A DNA stretch of 64,000 bases, from assembly GCF_018383585.1 (NCBI RefSeq), contig NZ_JAHAMK010000008.1:79973-143972 (forward strand), written 5' to 3'. This stretch comes from Microvirga sp. 3-52 (lineage in GTDB: Bacteria; Pseudomonadota; Alphaproteobacteria; Rhizobiales; Beijerinckiaceae). The notes beneath the pieces are model-generated. The model made no database searches and was not told where the DNA came from. It was given only the letters and a program-made list of their open reading frames with translations. Numbering within the stretch: position 1 is the first letter of the stretch; each line of letters opens with the position of its first letter. Below are positions 25,782-33,904 of the stretch, piece after piece. The position numbers and the translations under genes were made by a program.

Positions 25782-27695
25782 ATGTCATCCGCTCAAAGCC
25801 GCTATCATGAGGTCTATGCCGGCTGGCAATCCGATCCGGTGCGCTTTTGGGAAGAGGCCGCACGGGAGATCGACTGGATCAAGCCGGCCGAGAAGGTCTT
25901 CGACAGCCAAGCCGGCATCTATGGTCGCTGGTTCGCTGGCGCGGAATGCAACACCTGCTACAACGCCGTCGACCGGCATGTCGCCACGCGCGGCGAACAG
26001 GCGGCGATCATCTACGACAGTCCCGTCACGAACACCAAGCGCAGCATCACCTATGCGGAGCTGCGGGACGAGGTGGCGACGCTCGCCGCCGTGCTCCAGG
26101 ACATGGGTGTCGCCAAGGGAGATCGCGTCGTCATCTACATGCCGATGATCCCGGAGACGAGTTTCGCGATGCTGGCCTGCGCCCGCATCGGGGCGATCCA
26201 TTCCGTGGTCTTCGGCGGCTTTGCGGCGAAGGAACTCGCGACGCGCATCGACGATGCCAAACCGAAGATCATCCTCTCCGCCTCATGCGGCGTCGAAGGC
26301 GCCCGCGTCATTCCCTACAAGCCGCTTCTGGACGAGGCGATCGCGCTCTCCTCATCCAAGCCGGAGGCCTGCCTCGTCTTCCAGCGGCCGCAGCTCGCAT
26401 GCGCCCTTGACGAAGGTCGCGACCGGGATTGGGCGAGCGCGGTCGACGCGGCGAGAGCCGAGGGCCGCAGGGCCGAATGCGTGCCGGTTGCGGCGACCGA
26501 TCCGCTCTACGTGCTCTACACGTCGGGCACGACGGGCATCCCCAAGGGCGTGGTGCGCGACAATGGGGGCCACATGGTCGCGCTCAAATGGTCCATGGGC
26601 CATTTTTTCGGCGTGGAGCCCGGCGAAGTGTTCTGGGCTGCTTCCGATGTGGGTTGGGTGGTCGGACATTCGTACATCGTCTACGGGCCGCTTCTCCATG
26701 GCTGCACCGCTATTCTCTACGAGGGCAAGCCGGTGGGCACGCCTGATGCCGGCGCCTATTGGCGGGTGATCTCGGACCATGGGGTCGTGACGCTCTTCAC
26801 CGCACCGACCGCCTTCCGCGCCATCAAGAAGGAGGATCCGAAGGCGGAACTCCTGAAGCAATACGATCTCTCGTCGTTCCGCGCCCTGTTCCTGGCCGGC
26901 GAGAGGGCAGACCCCGATACGGTCAAATGGGCCGAGGACATCCTGCAGGTGCCCGTCATCGACCATTGGTGGCAGACGGAGACCGGCTGGCCCGTGGCCG
27001 GCAATCCGCTGGGGCTCGGTGCCCTGCCGGTGAAGCACGGATCGCCCACGGTGCCGATGCCCGGCTATACCCTCGACGTGCTGGACGAGGGCGGCCGATC
27101 GGTCGGGCCCAACACGATGGGCGCCATCGTGATCAAGCTGCCTCTGCCGCCCGGCGCCCTGCCGACCCTGTGGCAGGCAGACCAGCGGTTCCGGGAATCC
27201 TATCTCTCGGTCTATCCCGGCTATTACAACACGTCGGATGCGGGCTATCTCGACGAGGACGGCTATATCTGGGTCATGGGCCGCACCGACGACATCATCA
27301 ACGTCGCGGGCCACCGCCTCTCGACGGGCGGCATGGAGGAGGTGCTGGCCTCCCACCAGGCCGTGGCGGAATGCGCCGTGATCGGCGTGAAGGATGCGCT
27401 CAAAGGCGAGGTGCCGTGCGGCTTCGTGGTGCTCAAATCCGGCATCGACCGATTGCCGGAGGAGATCGAGGCGGAACTCGTGGGCCTGGTGCGCGAGAAG
27501 ATCGGGCCCGTCGCCGCCTTCAAGCTGGCGATCACCGTCGCTCGCCTGCCCAAGACCCGCTCGGGCAAGATCCTGCGCGGCACCATGAAGAAGATCGCCG
27601 ACGGCGACCCGTGGTCGACGCCCGCGACCATCGACGATCCCATGATCCTGTCCGAGATCGGGGACGCGCTGAAGGCGAGGGGGCTTTCCGGCTGA
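25782..27695 (+). CDS. prpE: Propionyl-CoA synthetase (acyl-CoA ligase)
   Basis: A 637-residue adenylate-forming enzyme. YHEVYAGWQSDPVRFWEEAA opens the acetyl/propionyl-CoA synthetase N-terminal domain. YTSGTTGIPKGVVRDNGGH is the P-loop, DHWWQTETGWPVAGNPLG the A5 motif, MGRTDDIINVAGHRLSTGGM the hinge, and LPKTRSGKILRGTMKKIADG holds the catalytic (acetylatable) Lys. The length and the RDNGGH variant fit PrpE better than acetyl-CoA synthetase. It activates propionate with ATP and CoA. AGGGA precedes the ATG at 25782; an in-frame ATG at 25722 is disfavoured. Confidence 0.9.
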   Translation: MSSAQSRYHEVYAGWQSDPVRFWEEAAREIDWIKPAEKVFDSQAGIYGRWFAGAECNTCYNAVDRHVATRGEQAAIIYDSPVTNTKRSITYAELRDEVATLAAVLQDMGVAKGDRVVIYMPMIPETSFAMLACARIGAIHSVVFGGFAAKELATRIDDAKPKIILSASCGVEGARVIPYKPLLDEAIALSSSKPEACLVFQRPQLACALDEGRDRDWASAVDAARAEGRRAECVPVAATDPLYVLYTSGTTGIPKGVVRDNGGHMVALKWSMGHFFGVEPGEVFWAASDVGWVVGHSYIVYGPLLHGCTAILYEGKPVGTPDAGAYWRVISDHGVVTLFTAPTAFRAIKKEDPKAELLKQYDLSSFRALFLAGERADPDTVKWAEDILQVPVIDHWWQTETGWPVAGNPLGLGALPVKHGSPTVPMPGYTLDVLDEGGRSVGPNTMGAIVIKLPLPPGALPTLWQADQRFRESYLSVYPGYYNTSDAGYLDEDGYIWVMGRTDDIINVAGHRLSTGGMEEVLASHQAVAECAVIGVKDALKGEVPCGFVVLKSGIDRLPEEIEAELVGLVREKIGPVAAFKLAITVARLPKTRSGKILRGTMKKIADGDPWSTPATIDDPMILSEIGDALKARGLSG

Positions 27696-27707
27696 GAGGG
27701 TTCACGG

Positions 27708-27935
27708 ATGACAAAGCCGACCGAGGATAAGCAGGCGCTCTTCGAGGCTTTGCTGTCGCAGGCCCTCGGAGACGATGAGAAGGCATTGGCCCATCGGATC
27801 GACAAGGACCTGCGCAACGCGGCTCGGCTTGACGCCATCGGGGCAAAAGCGCGCTTTGAGCGTAACCGTGGCAGGCCATCAAAGCCGCGGCGGCGGCAGC
27901 CCAAGCGCCAAGGGTCGGCAGACGAGACCAAATAA
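27708..27935 (+). CDS. Small basic protein of unknown function
   Basis: A 75-residue protein starting 12 bases after prpE, probably cotranscribed. The first half is helical and acidic (DKQALFEALLSQALGDDEKA), and the tail is strongly basic with Arg/Lys/Pro (RNRGRPSKPRRRQPKRQG), as in nucleic-acid-binding tails. No family is recognised. The stop overlaps a terminator that follows directly. Confidence 0.65.
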   Translation: MTKPTEDKQALFEALLSQALGDDEKALAHRIDKDLRNAARLDAIGAKARFERNRGRPSKPRRRQPKRQGSADETK

Positions 27936-27963
27936 AAAGGCCCGGATTGCTCCGGGCCTTTCG
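27936..27963. terminator. Bidirectional terminator between prpE unit and trcR
   Basis: AAAGGCCCGGA (27936-27946) pairs with its complement at 27951-27961 around a TTGC loop. A-rich sequence on the left and TTTC on the right allow it to work in both directions for these convergent units. Confidence 0.88.
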
Positions 27964-27971
27964 CGTAAACC

Positions 27972-28688
27972 TTATTCCTCGTCCTCGTCGTCGCGCTTGA
28001 GCTGCTTGAGCTTGGCGAAGACCGAGTTGACGTCGATGTTCTCTTCCTGGGCCGGCTTCGGGCGGCTCATGTCCGCGAAAGGGTCGACCCGCTCGGGAGC
28101 CGTGGAGATCTCGGCCGGCATCAGGGTGCCGCCATGCTCCTGGGCCTCCACCTGCGGACGGTCCTTGGCGGCACGCTGCACCTCGAAATCGAGATCGATC
28201 TGCGAGCACAGGCCCAGCGTCACCGGGTCCATCGGTGAAAGGCTGGCCGAGTTCCAGTGCGTGCGGTCGCGAACCTGCTGGATCGTGGTCTTGGTGGTGC
28301 CCACCAGACGCATGATCTGCGCGTCCTTCAGTTCGGGATGGTTGCGCACGAGCCAGAGAATGGCGTTCGGGCGGTCGTGACGGCGGGACACGGGGGTGTA
28401 GCGCGGTCCCTTCTTGACCCGCTTCTGCTCAGGCAGCTTCACCCGCGACTCGGCGATCCGGAGGCGGTGATTGGGGTCCTTCTGGGCCTTCTCGATCTCT
28501 TCACGGGTCAGCTGGCCCGTGGTCACCGGATCGAGGCCCTTGATGCCGGCCGCGACTTCGCCGTCGGCAATGCCCTTCACCTCGAGCGGGTGCAGCTTGC
28601 AGAAATCGGCGATCTGGTCGAACGACAGCGATGTATTCTCGACGAGCCAAACGGCTGTCGCCTTCGGCATCAACGGTCCCTGGGACAT
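27972..28688 (-). CDS. trcR: TrcR (DUF1013) cell-cycle transcriptional regulator
   Basis: A 238-residue protein of the DUF1013 family. MPKATAVWLVENTSLSFDQI, DFCKLHPLEVKGIADGE, YTPVSRRHDRPNAILWLVRN and QIMRLVGTTKTTIQQVRDRT form two helix-turn-helix-like segments. VTLGLCSQIDLDFEVQRA is also conserved. In Caulobacter the homologue TrcR associates with RNA polymerase and acts with cell-cycle genes. GGAGG lies 9 bases before the ATG at 28688, and the family conserved start at codon 7 is also possible. The acidic C-terminus is typical. Confidence 0.92.
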   Translation of the reverse strand: MSQGPLMPKATAVWLVENTSLSFDQIADFCKLHPLEVKGIADGEVAAGIKGLDPVTTGQLTREEIEKAQKDPNHRLRIAESRVKLPEQKRVKKGPRYTPVSRRHDRPNAILWLVRNHPELKDAQIMRLVGTTKTTIQQVRDRTHWNSASLSPMDPVTLGLCSQIDLDFEVQRAAKDRPQVEAQEHGGTLMPAEISTAPERVDPFADMSRPKPAQEENIDVNSVFAKLKQLKRDDEDEE

Positions 28689-28840
28689 GTGCGTGAACCT
28701 CCTTCAGGCCGGGCGCCGGATCATCGGCGCCGCACGGCAAAACTCTCTCGCGCTCCGAACCGGTCCGGACCGGAGCATCTCGTCTCACGATGTGAGGGAA
28801 ACGAGATGATTATAGGGATCGTGCCGGGATGTTGCAAATT

Positions 28841-29839
28841 TTAAAGGCGCAACACGATCTTGCCGATATGCTGGCCTCCGTCCATGCGGGCATGGGCCTT
28901 GGCCACGTCCTCAAAGGCAAAGGTCGAGTCCATCACCGGCCTGCAGCGGCCCTGTGCCAGGAGCGGCCAGACCTTATCCTCGAGCGCCTCGGCAATGCCG
29001 GCCTTCTCTGCCGGCGAGCGGGGGCGCAGGGTCGAACCCGTATGGGTGAGCCGCTTGACCATCAGGCGGCGGAAGTCGACCTCGGCTTTCGGGCTCTGGA
29101 GGAACGCGATCTGCACGATCCGCCCATCCTGTGCCGCAGCCTCGTAATTGCGGGGGATGTAATCGCCTCCGACCATGTCGAGGATCACGTCCGCGCCCCT
29201 GCCGCCGGTGGCCTCCTTGGTGGCCGTCACGAAGTCCTGATTCCGGTAATTGACCGCGACATCGGCGCCAAGCCGCAGGCAGGCGTCGCATTTTTCCTGA
29301 GATCCTGCGGTCGCGATGACCGTGGCGCCGAAGGCCCTGGCGAGCTGAATCGCCGTGGTGCCGATGCCGGAGGTCCCGCCATGCACGAGGAGCGTCTCGC
29401 CCGATTGCAGGCGCCCCCGGTCGAACACATTGGTCCAGACGGTGAAATAGGTTTCCGGGATCGCCCCTGCTTCCTCGAAGGACAGGCCGGCGGGAATGGG
29501 AAGGGCGTTGCTCTCATGGACGATGGCGTAATCCGCATAGCCTCCGCCGGGCACCAGGGCCATGACCGGAGTGCCGACGGCAAACCGGGCGGCGTTCGGG
29601 CCATTGGCCGTCACTTCGCCTGCGATCTCGAGCCCGAGGATGTCCGGAGCCCCGGGAGGAGGGGGGTAGCCGCCCTGCCGCTGGATCACGTCCGGGCGGT
29701 TCACGCCCGCCGCCTTCACACGCACCAGGATCTCGCCCTCCTTGGGCTCGGGAACCGGGCGCTGGACCACCTTGAGAACCTCCGGCCCTCCGCTCCCATC
29801 GGCAATGACGGCGCGCATCATATCCGGGGTCTGCCCCAT
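28841..29839 (-). CDS. NAD(P)H quinone oxidoreductase, zeta-crystallin type
   Basis: A 332-residue zinc-free medium-chain dehydrogenase. NRPDVIQRQGGYPPPPGAPD and LGLEIAGEVTANGPNAARF form the GroES-like catalytic domain. TLLVHGGTSGIGTTAIQLAR is the NADP-binding loop of quinone reductase/PIG3 proteins. MRAVIADGSGGPEVLKVVQR is the standard start. It likely reduces quinones with NADPH in the cytoplasm; the substrate is unproven. It lies divergently from the DUF1192 gene. Confidence 0.9.
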   Translation of the reverse strand: MGQTPDMMRAVIADGSGGPEVLKVVQRPVPEPKEGEILVRVKAAGVNRPDVIQRQGGYPPPPGAPDILGLEIAGEVTANGPNAARFAVGTPVMALVPGGGYADYAIVHESNALPIPAGLSFEEAGAIPETYFTVWTNVFDRGRLQSGETLLVHGGTSGIGTTAIQLARAFGATVIATAGSQEKCDACLRLGADVAVNYRNQDFVTATKEATGGRGADVILDMVGGDYIPRNYEAAAQDGRIVQIAFLQSPKAEVDFRRLMVKRLTHTGSTLRPRSPAEKAGIAEALEDKVWPLLAQGRCRPVMDSTFAFEDVAKAHARMDGGQHIGKIVLRL

Positions 29840-29941
29840 TTTTCCCTCCTTTGGTCAACAAGCTCACGGGATATAGGCCCCGTTGGCAAGGAATACATGC
29901 CGGAATAGCGTTGATGACCAACCCTTGAAGAGGAGAATGCC

Positions 29942-30148
29942 ATGGCCCTCGATCCGTTCGCCGATGAGCCGCGCCAGATCATGAGCGGGCACGAGATCGG
30001 CCAGGATCTCTCGATGCTCTCCATCGACGAACTCGATGAGCGCGTCGAGATGCTGGAGCAGGAGATCGTGCGCATCAAGGAGGCGAGGGCACGGAAGGAA
30101 AACTCCCGCGCCGCCGCGAGCGCCTTCTTCAAGCTCGGCCAGGATTGA
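29942..30148 (+). CDS. DUF1192 family protein
   Basis: A 68-residue protein of the DUF1192 family, restricted to alphaproteobacteria. DPFADEPRQIMSGHEIGQDL and LSIDELDERVEMLEQEIVRI define it; the second half is a coiled coil, followed by KEARARKENSRAAASAFF. Function is unknown. GAGGAG lies 7 bases before the ATG. It lies just upstream of a CtrA box and a small RNA candidate, with rcdA next on the same strand. Confidence 0.88.
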   Translation: MALDPFADEPRQIMSGHEIGQDLSMLSIDELDERVEMLEQEIVRIKEARARKENSRAAASAFFKLGQD

Positions 30149-30172
30149 GACGGCCGTAACGAAAAAACGTCC

Positions 30173-30188
30173 TTAACGGTGCATTAAC
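30173..30188 (+). promoter_or_regulatory. CtrA binding site
   Basis: TTAA-CGGTGCA-TTAAC matches the CtrA consensus TTAA-N7-TTAAC exactly. It sits about 21 bases before the first hairpin of the small RNA candidate, where a -35 element would be. Confidence 0.75.
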
Positions 30189-30208
30189 CATTCTCGGATA
30201 GGAGTAAA

Positions 30209-30309
30209 GGCATCCAGGTCTCTTCCTGGATGCCGAGTGGCTTCGTAGCCTACTCTGTTCGACGCTTCCCTGTTAGACTTCAAGAGCCGCCTCGCGCGGC
30301 TCGATTTTT
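30209..30309 (+). ncRNA. Candidate small RNA, about 100 nt, CtrA-controlled
   Basis: A structured non-coding block between DUF1192 and rcdA. Hairpin 1 is a perfect 10-bp stem (30209-30218 and 30225-30234) with loop TCTCTT. Hairpin 2 is GAGT-GGC against GCC-ACTC with one bulge (30235-30255). A single-stranded segment with CGCTTCCC follows. The end is a factor-independent terminator, GAGCCGC/GCGGCTC at 30284-30302, followed by GATTTTT. The C/U-rich loop and TTCCC segment can pair with Shine-Dalgarno sequences, as in many alphaproteobacterial trans-acting RNAs. The whole arrangement resembles cell-cycle small RNAs such as rhizobial EcpR1, but no homology is claimed. Confidence 0.65.
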
Positions 30310-30321
30310 ATGAGCTTCCCG

Positions 30322-30366
30322 AGCATCGGCGAAAAAATGGAAGCCGCTTCTGCGCACCATGCGCTG
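30322..30366 (+). repeat. Degenerate family B repeat fragment
   Basis: GAGCATCGGCGAAAAAATGGAAGCCGCTTCTGCGCACCATGCGCT-like sequence aligns with the GCGGAAAAGTGGATCCGGTT and ACGATGCGCT modules of family B with several substitutions. Confidence 0.5.
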
Positions 30367-30374
30367 GCTTAACC

Positions 30375-30389
30375 TTAAGAAGAGGTTAC
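30375..30389 (+). promoter_or_regulatory. CtrA-like site before rcdA
   Basis: TTAA-GAAGAGG-TTAC differs from the CtrA consensus at one position and lies 93 bases upstream of the rcdA start. A preceding TTAACC overlaps it. Confidence 0.4.
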
Positions 30390-30481
30390 CGAGGCAAGCG
30401 CGGCCAGTCCGTCCTATAATCAGCCCATGAATTGCAGAACCTCCGCCCTTCGAGGCGGGGAGAGGCCCTTGGGAGATGTGC

Positions 30482-31012
30482 GTGAACGAACCCGATGTGA
30501 TCCAGCTCGACATCGATCCTGTCCGGTTCGGGCAGAGCTTCGTGGGCTCTGAGGCTTTCAAGGCCCTCTTTCAGGAGGGCATGGAGCTCATCGAGGAGAC
30601 GGCCGCCTATCTCGACGGACCGGGCCGTGAGGAATCCCGCAACCTGCCGCGCCAGGCAAGCCTCGTCTATGCCAGCGAAAGCATGCGGCTCACCACGCGC
30701 CTGATGCAGGTCGCCTCCTGGTTGCTCCTGCAGCGGGCCGTTGCCGAGGGAGAGATCTCCTCCGATCAGGCCCGGACCGAGAAGAACCGCGTCCGCCTGA
30801 ACGCGCATGACACCGCCACGACCGTTGCCGAATACGCGGCGCTTCCCGTCCGGCTGCGGGAGCTGATGGGCCTCGCGACAAGGCTCCACGCCCGGATCCT
30901 CCATCTCGAGCGCCTCATCTCCGAGGGCGAAACGCCCCCACGGGCGTCGGCCCCCAACCCGGTCGCCACCCAGCTCGGCATGCTGCAACGGGCCTTCGGG
31001 ACGGCGGAGTAA
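30482..31012 (+). CDS. rcdA: RcdA-type protein (DUF1465)
   Basis: A 176-residue helical protein of the DUF1465 family. FGQSFVGSEAFKALFQEGME, ETAAYLDGPGREESRNLPRQ, LVYASESMRLTTRLMQVASW and LPVRLRELMGLATRLHARIL follow the family in order. In Caulobacter, RcdA is the adaptor that helps deliver CtrA to the ClpXP protease at the G1-S transition. Here ATG at 30476 is only one base after GGGAG, so GTG at 30482 with a 7-base spacer is the likely start. CtrA-like sites lie upstream, which would close a feedback loop if functional. Confidence 0.88.
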   Translation: MNEPDVIQLDIDPVRFGQSFVGSEAFKALFQEGMELIEETAAYLDGPGREESRNLPRQASLVYASESMRLTTRLMQVASWLLLQRAVAEGEISSDQARTEKNRVRLNAHDTATTVAEYAALPVRLRELMGLATRLHARILHLERLISEGETPPRASAPNPVATQLGMLQRAFGTAE

Positions 31013-31082
31013 GGCCTCGGGCCCGGATTATCGCCAAACCCCATCCTCATAACCCGACCCGTGAAGGGCCGGCCGGCCTCAC

Positions 31083-31188
31083 GTCATCAACGGCCTCGTG
31101 CCGGTGATCCCGGTTGATTGAGGCGCAGCGCCTGTCCCATCGGGATGGCCGAAACCGTCCCCGGATCACGTCCGGAGACGGCCATGAC
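31083..31188 (+). repeat. Two-hairpin dispersed repeat (family A), copy 3
   Basis: GTCATCAACGGCC..GCCGGTGAT at the left, with one mismatch in the stem, and GGCCGAAACCGTCC..GGAGACGGCC at the right, ending GGCCATGAC. The 329-base gap between rcdA and rpmE holds only this element and the rpmE terminator. Confidence 0.8.
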
Positions 31189-31276
31189 GGCGGGGGAAGG
31201 GCCTGATGAGCCAGCACCGAGGAGCCTGCGTGGCAGCTTCAGATCGAACCCGATGCCAGTGGGGAATTGTCCAAAG

Positions 31277-31304
31277 AAAAAGCCCCGCCGAAGCGGGGCT
31301 TTTT
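31277..31304 (-). terminator. Rho-independent terminator of rpmE
   Basis: A perfect 12-bp stem (AAAAAGCCCCGC against GCGGGGCTTTTT) with a 4-base loop. On the minus strand it ends in TTTTT, 38 bases after the rpmE stop. Confidence 0.92.
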
Positions 31305-31341
31305 GCATTCCGGTCGGAAATCATCAGCGCCGGGCGCCGGA

Positions 31342-31581
31342 TTACTTCTTGGCGCCGAGGCCCAGGCCGCCGAATCTCGAGTTGAAGCGCGACACGCGGC
31401 CGCCGCGGTCGAGCAGCTGCTGCGAGCCGCCGGTCCAGGCCGGGTGGGTGTTCGGGTCGATGTCGAGGTTGAGGGTGTCGCCCTCTTTGCCGTAGGTCGA
31501 GCGGGTGGTGTACTCGGTGCCGTTGGTCATGACCACTTTGATGAAGTGGTAATCGGGATGATCGGTTTCTTTGCGCGCCAT
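31342..31581 (-). CDS. rpmE: 50S ribosomal protein L31
   Basis: A 79-residue L31. [40 protein letters not shown] and [20 protein letters not shown] are conserved. It has no cysteine, so it is the zinc-independent form usual in alphaproteobacteria, in contrast to the CxxC form of E. coli RpmE. AAGGA lies 8 bases before the second ATG (31581) and only 2 before the first (31587), so the shorter start is chosen. Monocistronic with its own terminator. Confidence 0.96.
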   Translation of the reverse strand: MARKETDHPDYHFIKVVMTNGTEYTTRSTYGKEGDTLNLDIDPNTHPAWTGGSQQLLDRGGRVSRFNSRFGGLGLGAKK

Positions 31582-31745
31582 TGCCATAGTCCTTCTTGCG
31601 GCCAGCCAGATCTGGTCCAGCCCGCAATGTTAAGATCGAGCCTGAATTGATGAATGCGCGCCTATACCTCACTTAAGACCTTGAAACAAGCCGGGGCAAA
31701 GGTGCTAAACCGCCCGATGTCGCGTTTCCGGAAAACGAAGGTGTC

Positions 31746-33545
31746 ATGGCCGACCATTCCCAAGGGCAGAACCGCCCCAAGGCTGCGCTTAGCGCCCTGA
31801 AGCCGCTCATCCCCTACGGCCTGGCTTACAGGGGGCGGATCGCAGCCGCGCTGGTCGCCTTGGCCATGGCGTCTGCGGCCACGCTCGTCGTGCCCATCGC
31901 CGTGCGCCGGGTCATCGATTTCGGCTTTTCCGAGCAGGGCCGGGCCTACATCAATGCCTATTTCGTCCTCCTGATCGTGGTGGTGGGCGTGCTGGCCCTG
32001 GCCAGTGCGTTTCGATACTATTGCGTCATCACGCTCGGTGAGCGGGTGGTGGCGGATCTGCGCTCCGCCGTGTTCCGGCACCTGACGTCCCTCGATCCGG
32101 CCTTCTTCGACCAGACCAAGAGCGGCGAGATCGTCTCGCGGCTCACGGCCGACACCACCCAGGTCAAGGCGGCCTTCGGGGTCAGCATCTCGATTGCGCT
32201 GCGCAATCTCTTTCTCTTCCTGGGCGCGACCGTGCTCATGATCATCACGAGCCCGAAGCTCTCGGCGCTGGTGCTCCTCGCCATTCCGGTCATCGTCCTG
32301 CCCCTGGTCTTTTCCGGCCGCGCCGTGCGGCGGCGCTCGCGGGCGGCGCAGGACCGGCTGGCCGACGCCTCGGCTTATGCGGCGGAGGCCATCGGCGCGG
32401 TGCGGACCATGCAGGCCTTCGGCATGGAGAGCCTCACCGCCTCCCGTTTTGCTGCAGCTGCCGAGGAGGCCTTCGGCGCAGCCCGGCTCTCCACCACCAT
32501 GCGGGCGTTCCTGACCGGCGCGGGCATCTTCCTGGTCTCGGCGAGCGTGGTCGGGGTGCTCTGGTACGGCGCGCAGGATGTCCTGGCGGGAGAGATGACC
32601 GGAGGACGACTGTCGCAGTTCGTGCTCTATGCGGTCTTTGCCGCAAGCTCGCTCGGTCAGCTCTCGGAGGTTTATGGCGAGCTCGCCCAGGCCGCCGGCG
32701 CGGCGGAGCGCCTCGGTGAAATCCTGGCGGCGAAGCCGGCCGTCGAGCGGCCCCACAATCCCAAGGCCCTGCCCAATCCGCCCCTCGGCACCGTAGCCTT
32801 CCAGGATGTGCATTTTTCCTATCCGACGCGCTCCGAGCAGAGAGCCCTGCACGGCCTGAGCTTCACCGTTTCCTCCGGCGAGCGCGTGGCCATCGTTGGA
32901 CCCTCCGGTGCGGGAAAAAGCACGATCCTGCAGCTGCTGCTGCGCTTCTATGATCCGCAAGGCGGCACGATCTGGGTCGATGGCGTGCCGATCACCGAGG
33001 CCGATCCCTTCGCGCTGCGCGCCCGCATGGCCCTGGTGCCGCAGGAGCCGACGATCTTTGCCGCATCCGTCCTCGACAACATTCGTTACGGCCGCACTGA
33101 TGCGGCGGAGGACGACGTGCGCCGCGCGGCCGAGCTCGCCTCCGCCGACGGCTTCATCCAGGCCTTGCCGGAGGGCTATCGGACGATGATCGGCGAGCGC
33201 GGGGTGACCCTGTCGGGCGGCCAGCGCCAGCGCTTGGCCATCGCCCGCGCCATCCTGAAGGATGCGCCGATCCTGCTCCTGGACGAGGCGACCTCGGCTC
33301 TCGATGCCGAGAGCGAGCGCAAGGTCCAGACGGCCCTCGACCGGCTGATGGAAGGCCGCACCACCCTCGTCATCGCCCACCGACTCGCCACCGTACGGTC
33401 TGCCGACCGCATTCTGGTCATGGACAAGGGTCTGATCGTGGAGGAGGGCACGCACGACACGCTCCTCGCCCAGGGCGGCCTCTACGCCCGCCTCGCCCGG
33501 CTCCAGTTCACGAGCGCGCAGGAGCACAACGAGGCGGCCGAATAG
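31746..33545 (+). CDS. ABC exporter, fused membrane and ATPase domains (MsbA-like)
   Basis: A 599-residue half-transporter. Six transmembrane helices occupy about residues 20-310, with ERVVADLRSAVFRHLTSLDP and FFDQTKSGEIVSRLTADTTQ as the coupling region. The ATPase has Walker A GPSGAGKSTI, Q-loop VPQEPTIFAASVLDNIRYG, signature LSGGQRQRLAIARAIL, Walker B PILLLDEATSALD and switch VIAHRLATVRSADRI. It works as a homodimer in the inner membrane. In alphaproteobacteria this group (ABCB/TIGR02204-like) is often annotated for lipid or drug export; the substrate is not determined by sequence. Confidence 0.93.
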   Translation: MADHSQGQNRPKAALSALKPLIPYGLAYRGRIAAALVALAMASAATLVVPIAVRRVIDFGFSEQGRAYINAYFVLLIVVVGVLALASAFRYYCVITLGERVVADLRSAVFRHLTSLDPAFFDQTKSGEIVSRLTADTTQVKAAFGVSISIALRNLFLFLGATVLMIITSPKLSALVLLAIPVIVLPLVFSGRAVRRRSRAAQDRLADASAYAAEAIGAVRTMQAFGMESLTASRFAAAAEEAFGAARLSTTMRAFLTGAGIFLVSASVVGVLWYGAQDVLAGEMTGGRLSQFVLYAVFAASSLGQLSEVYGELAQAAGAAERLGEILAAKPAVERPHNPKALPNPPLGTVAFQDVHFSYPTRSEQRALHGLSFTVSSGERVAIVGPSGAGKSTILQLLLRFYDPQGGTIWVDGVPITEADPFALRARMALVPQEPTIFAASVLDNIRYGRTDAAEDDVRRAAELASADGFIQALPEGYRTMIGERGVTLSGGQRQRLAIARAILKDAPILLLDEATSALDAESERKVQTALDRLMEGRTTLVIAHRLATVRSADRILVMDKGLIVEEGTHDTLLAQGGLYARLARLQFTSAQEHNEAAE

Positions 33546-33662
33546 GCCGCTGCCTGAAAAAGATGCATGGCTGCGGGCTGACTTCCCCCGCGCCGCTCCC
33601 ATCTGATGGGAAGAGTGGCGTCGGAACGAAAACGGCTTTTGGGACTGGCCGGGAGCTCAGCC

Positions 33663-33836
33663 ATGGGCGTCAGCAGGAGACATCCCCAGGACTCGACCCG
33701 CATCAACATCCTTGAATCGTGGGATCTCCAGTACTGGTCCGACCGCTGGAACGTCCCGCGCCAGCAGGTCGTGGATGCCATCCGTCGTGTCGGCGATCAG
33801 GTCCACGACGTCGCCCAGGCGCTGGGGAAGATGTAA
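33663..33836 (+). CDS. DUF3606 family small protein
   Basis: A 57-residue protein. STRINILESWDLQYWSDRWN followed by VPRQQVVDAIRRVGDQVHDV is the DUF3606 pattern, a short helix-turn-helix-like unit of unknown function common in rhizobia. GGGAG lies 8 bases before the ATG at 33663; the open frame upstream to 33606 is not family-like. Confidence 0.82.
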   Translation: MGVSRRHPQDSTRINILESWDLQYWSDRWNVPRQQVVDAIRRVGDQVHDVAQALGKM

Positions 33837-33904
33837 GCGGAAATCCCGCAGATCAGCATTCGGCCCGATCTGGCGTGACAGAGCCGGCATGATAAACAGG
33901 GGGA

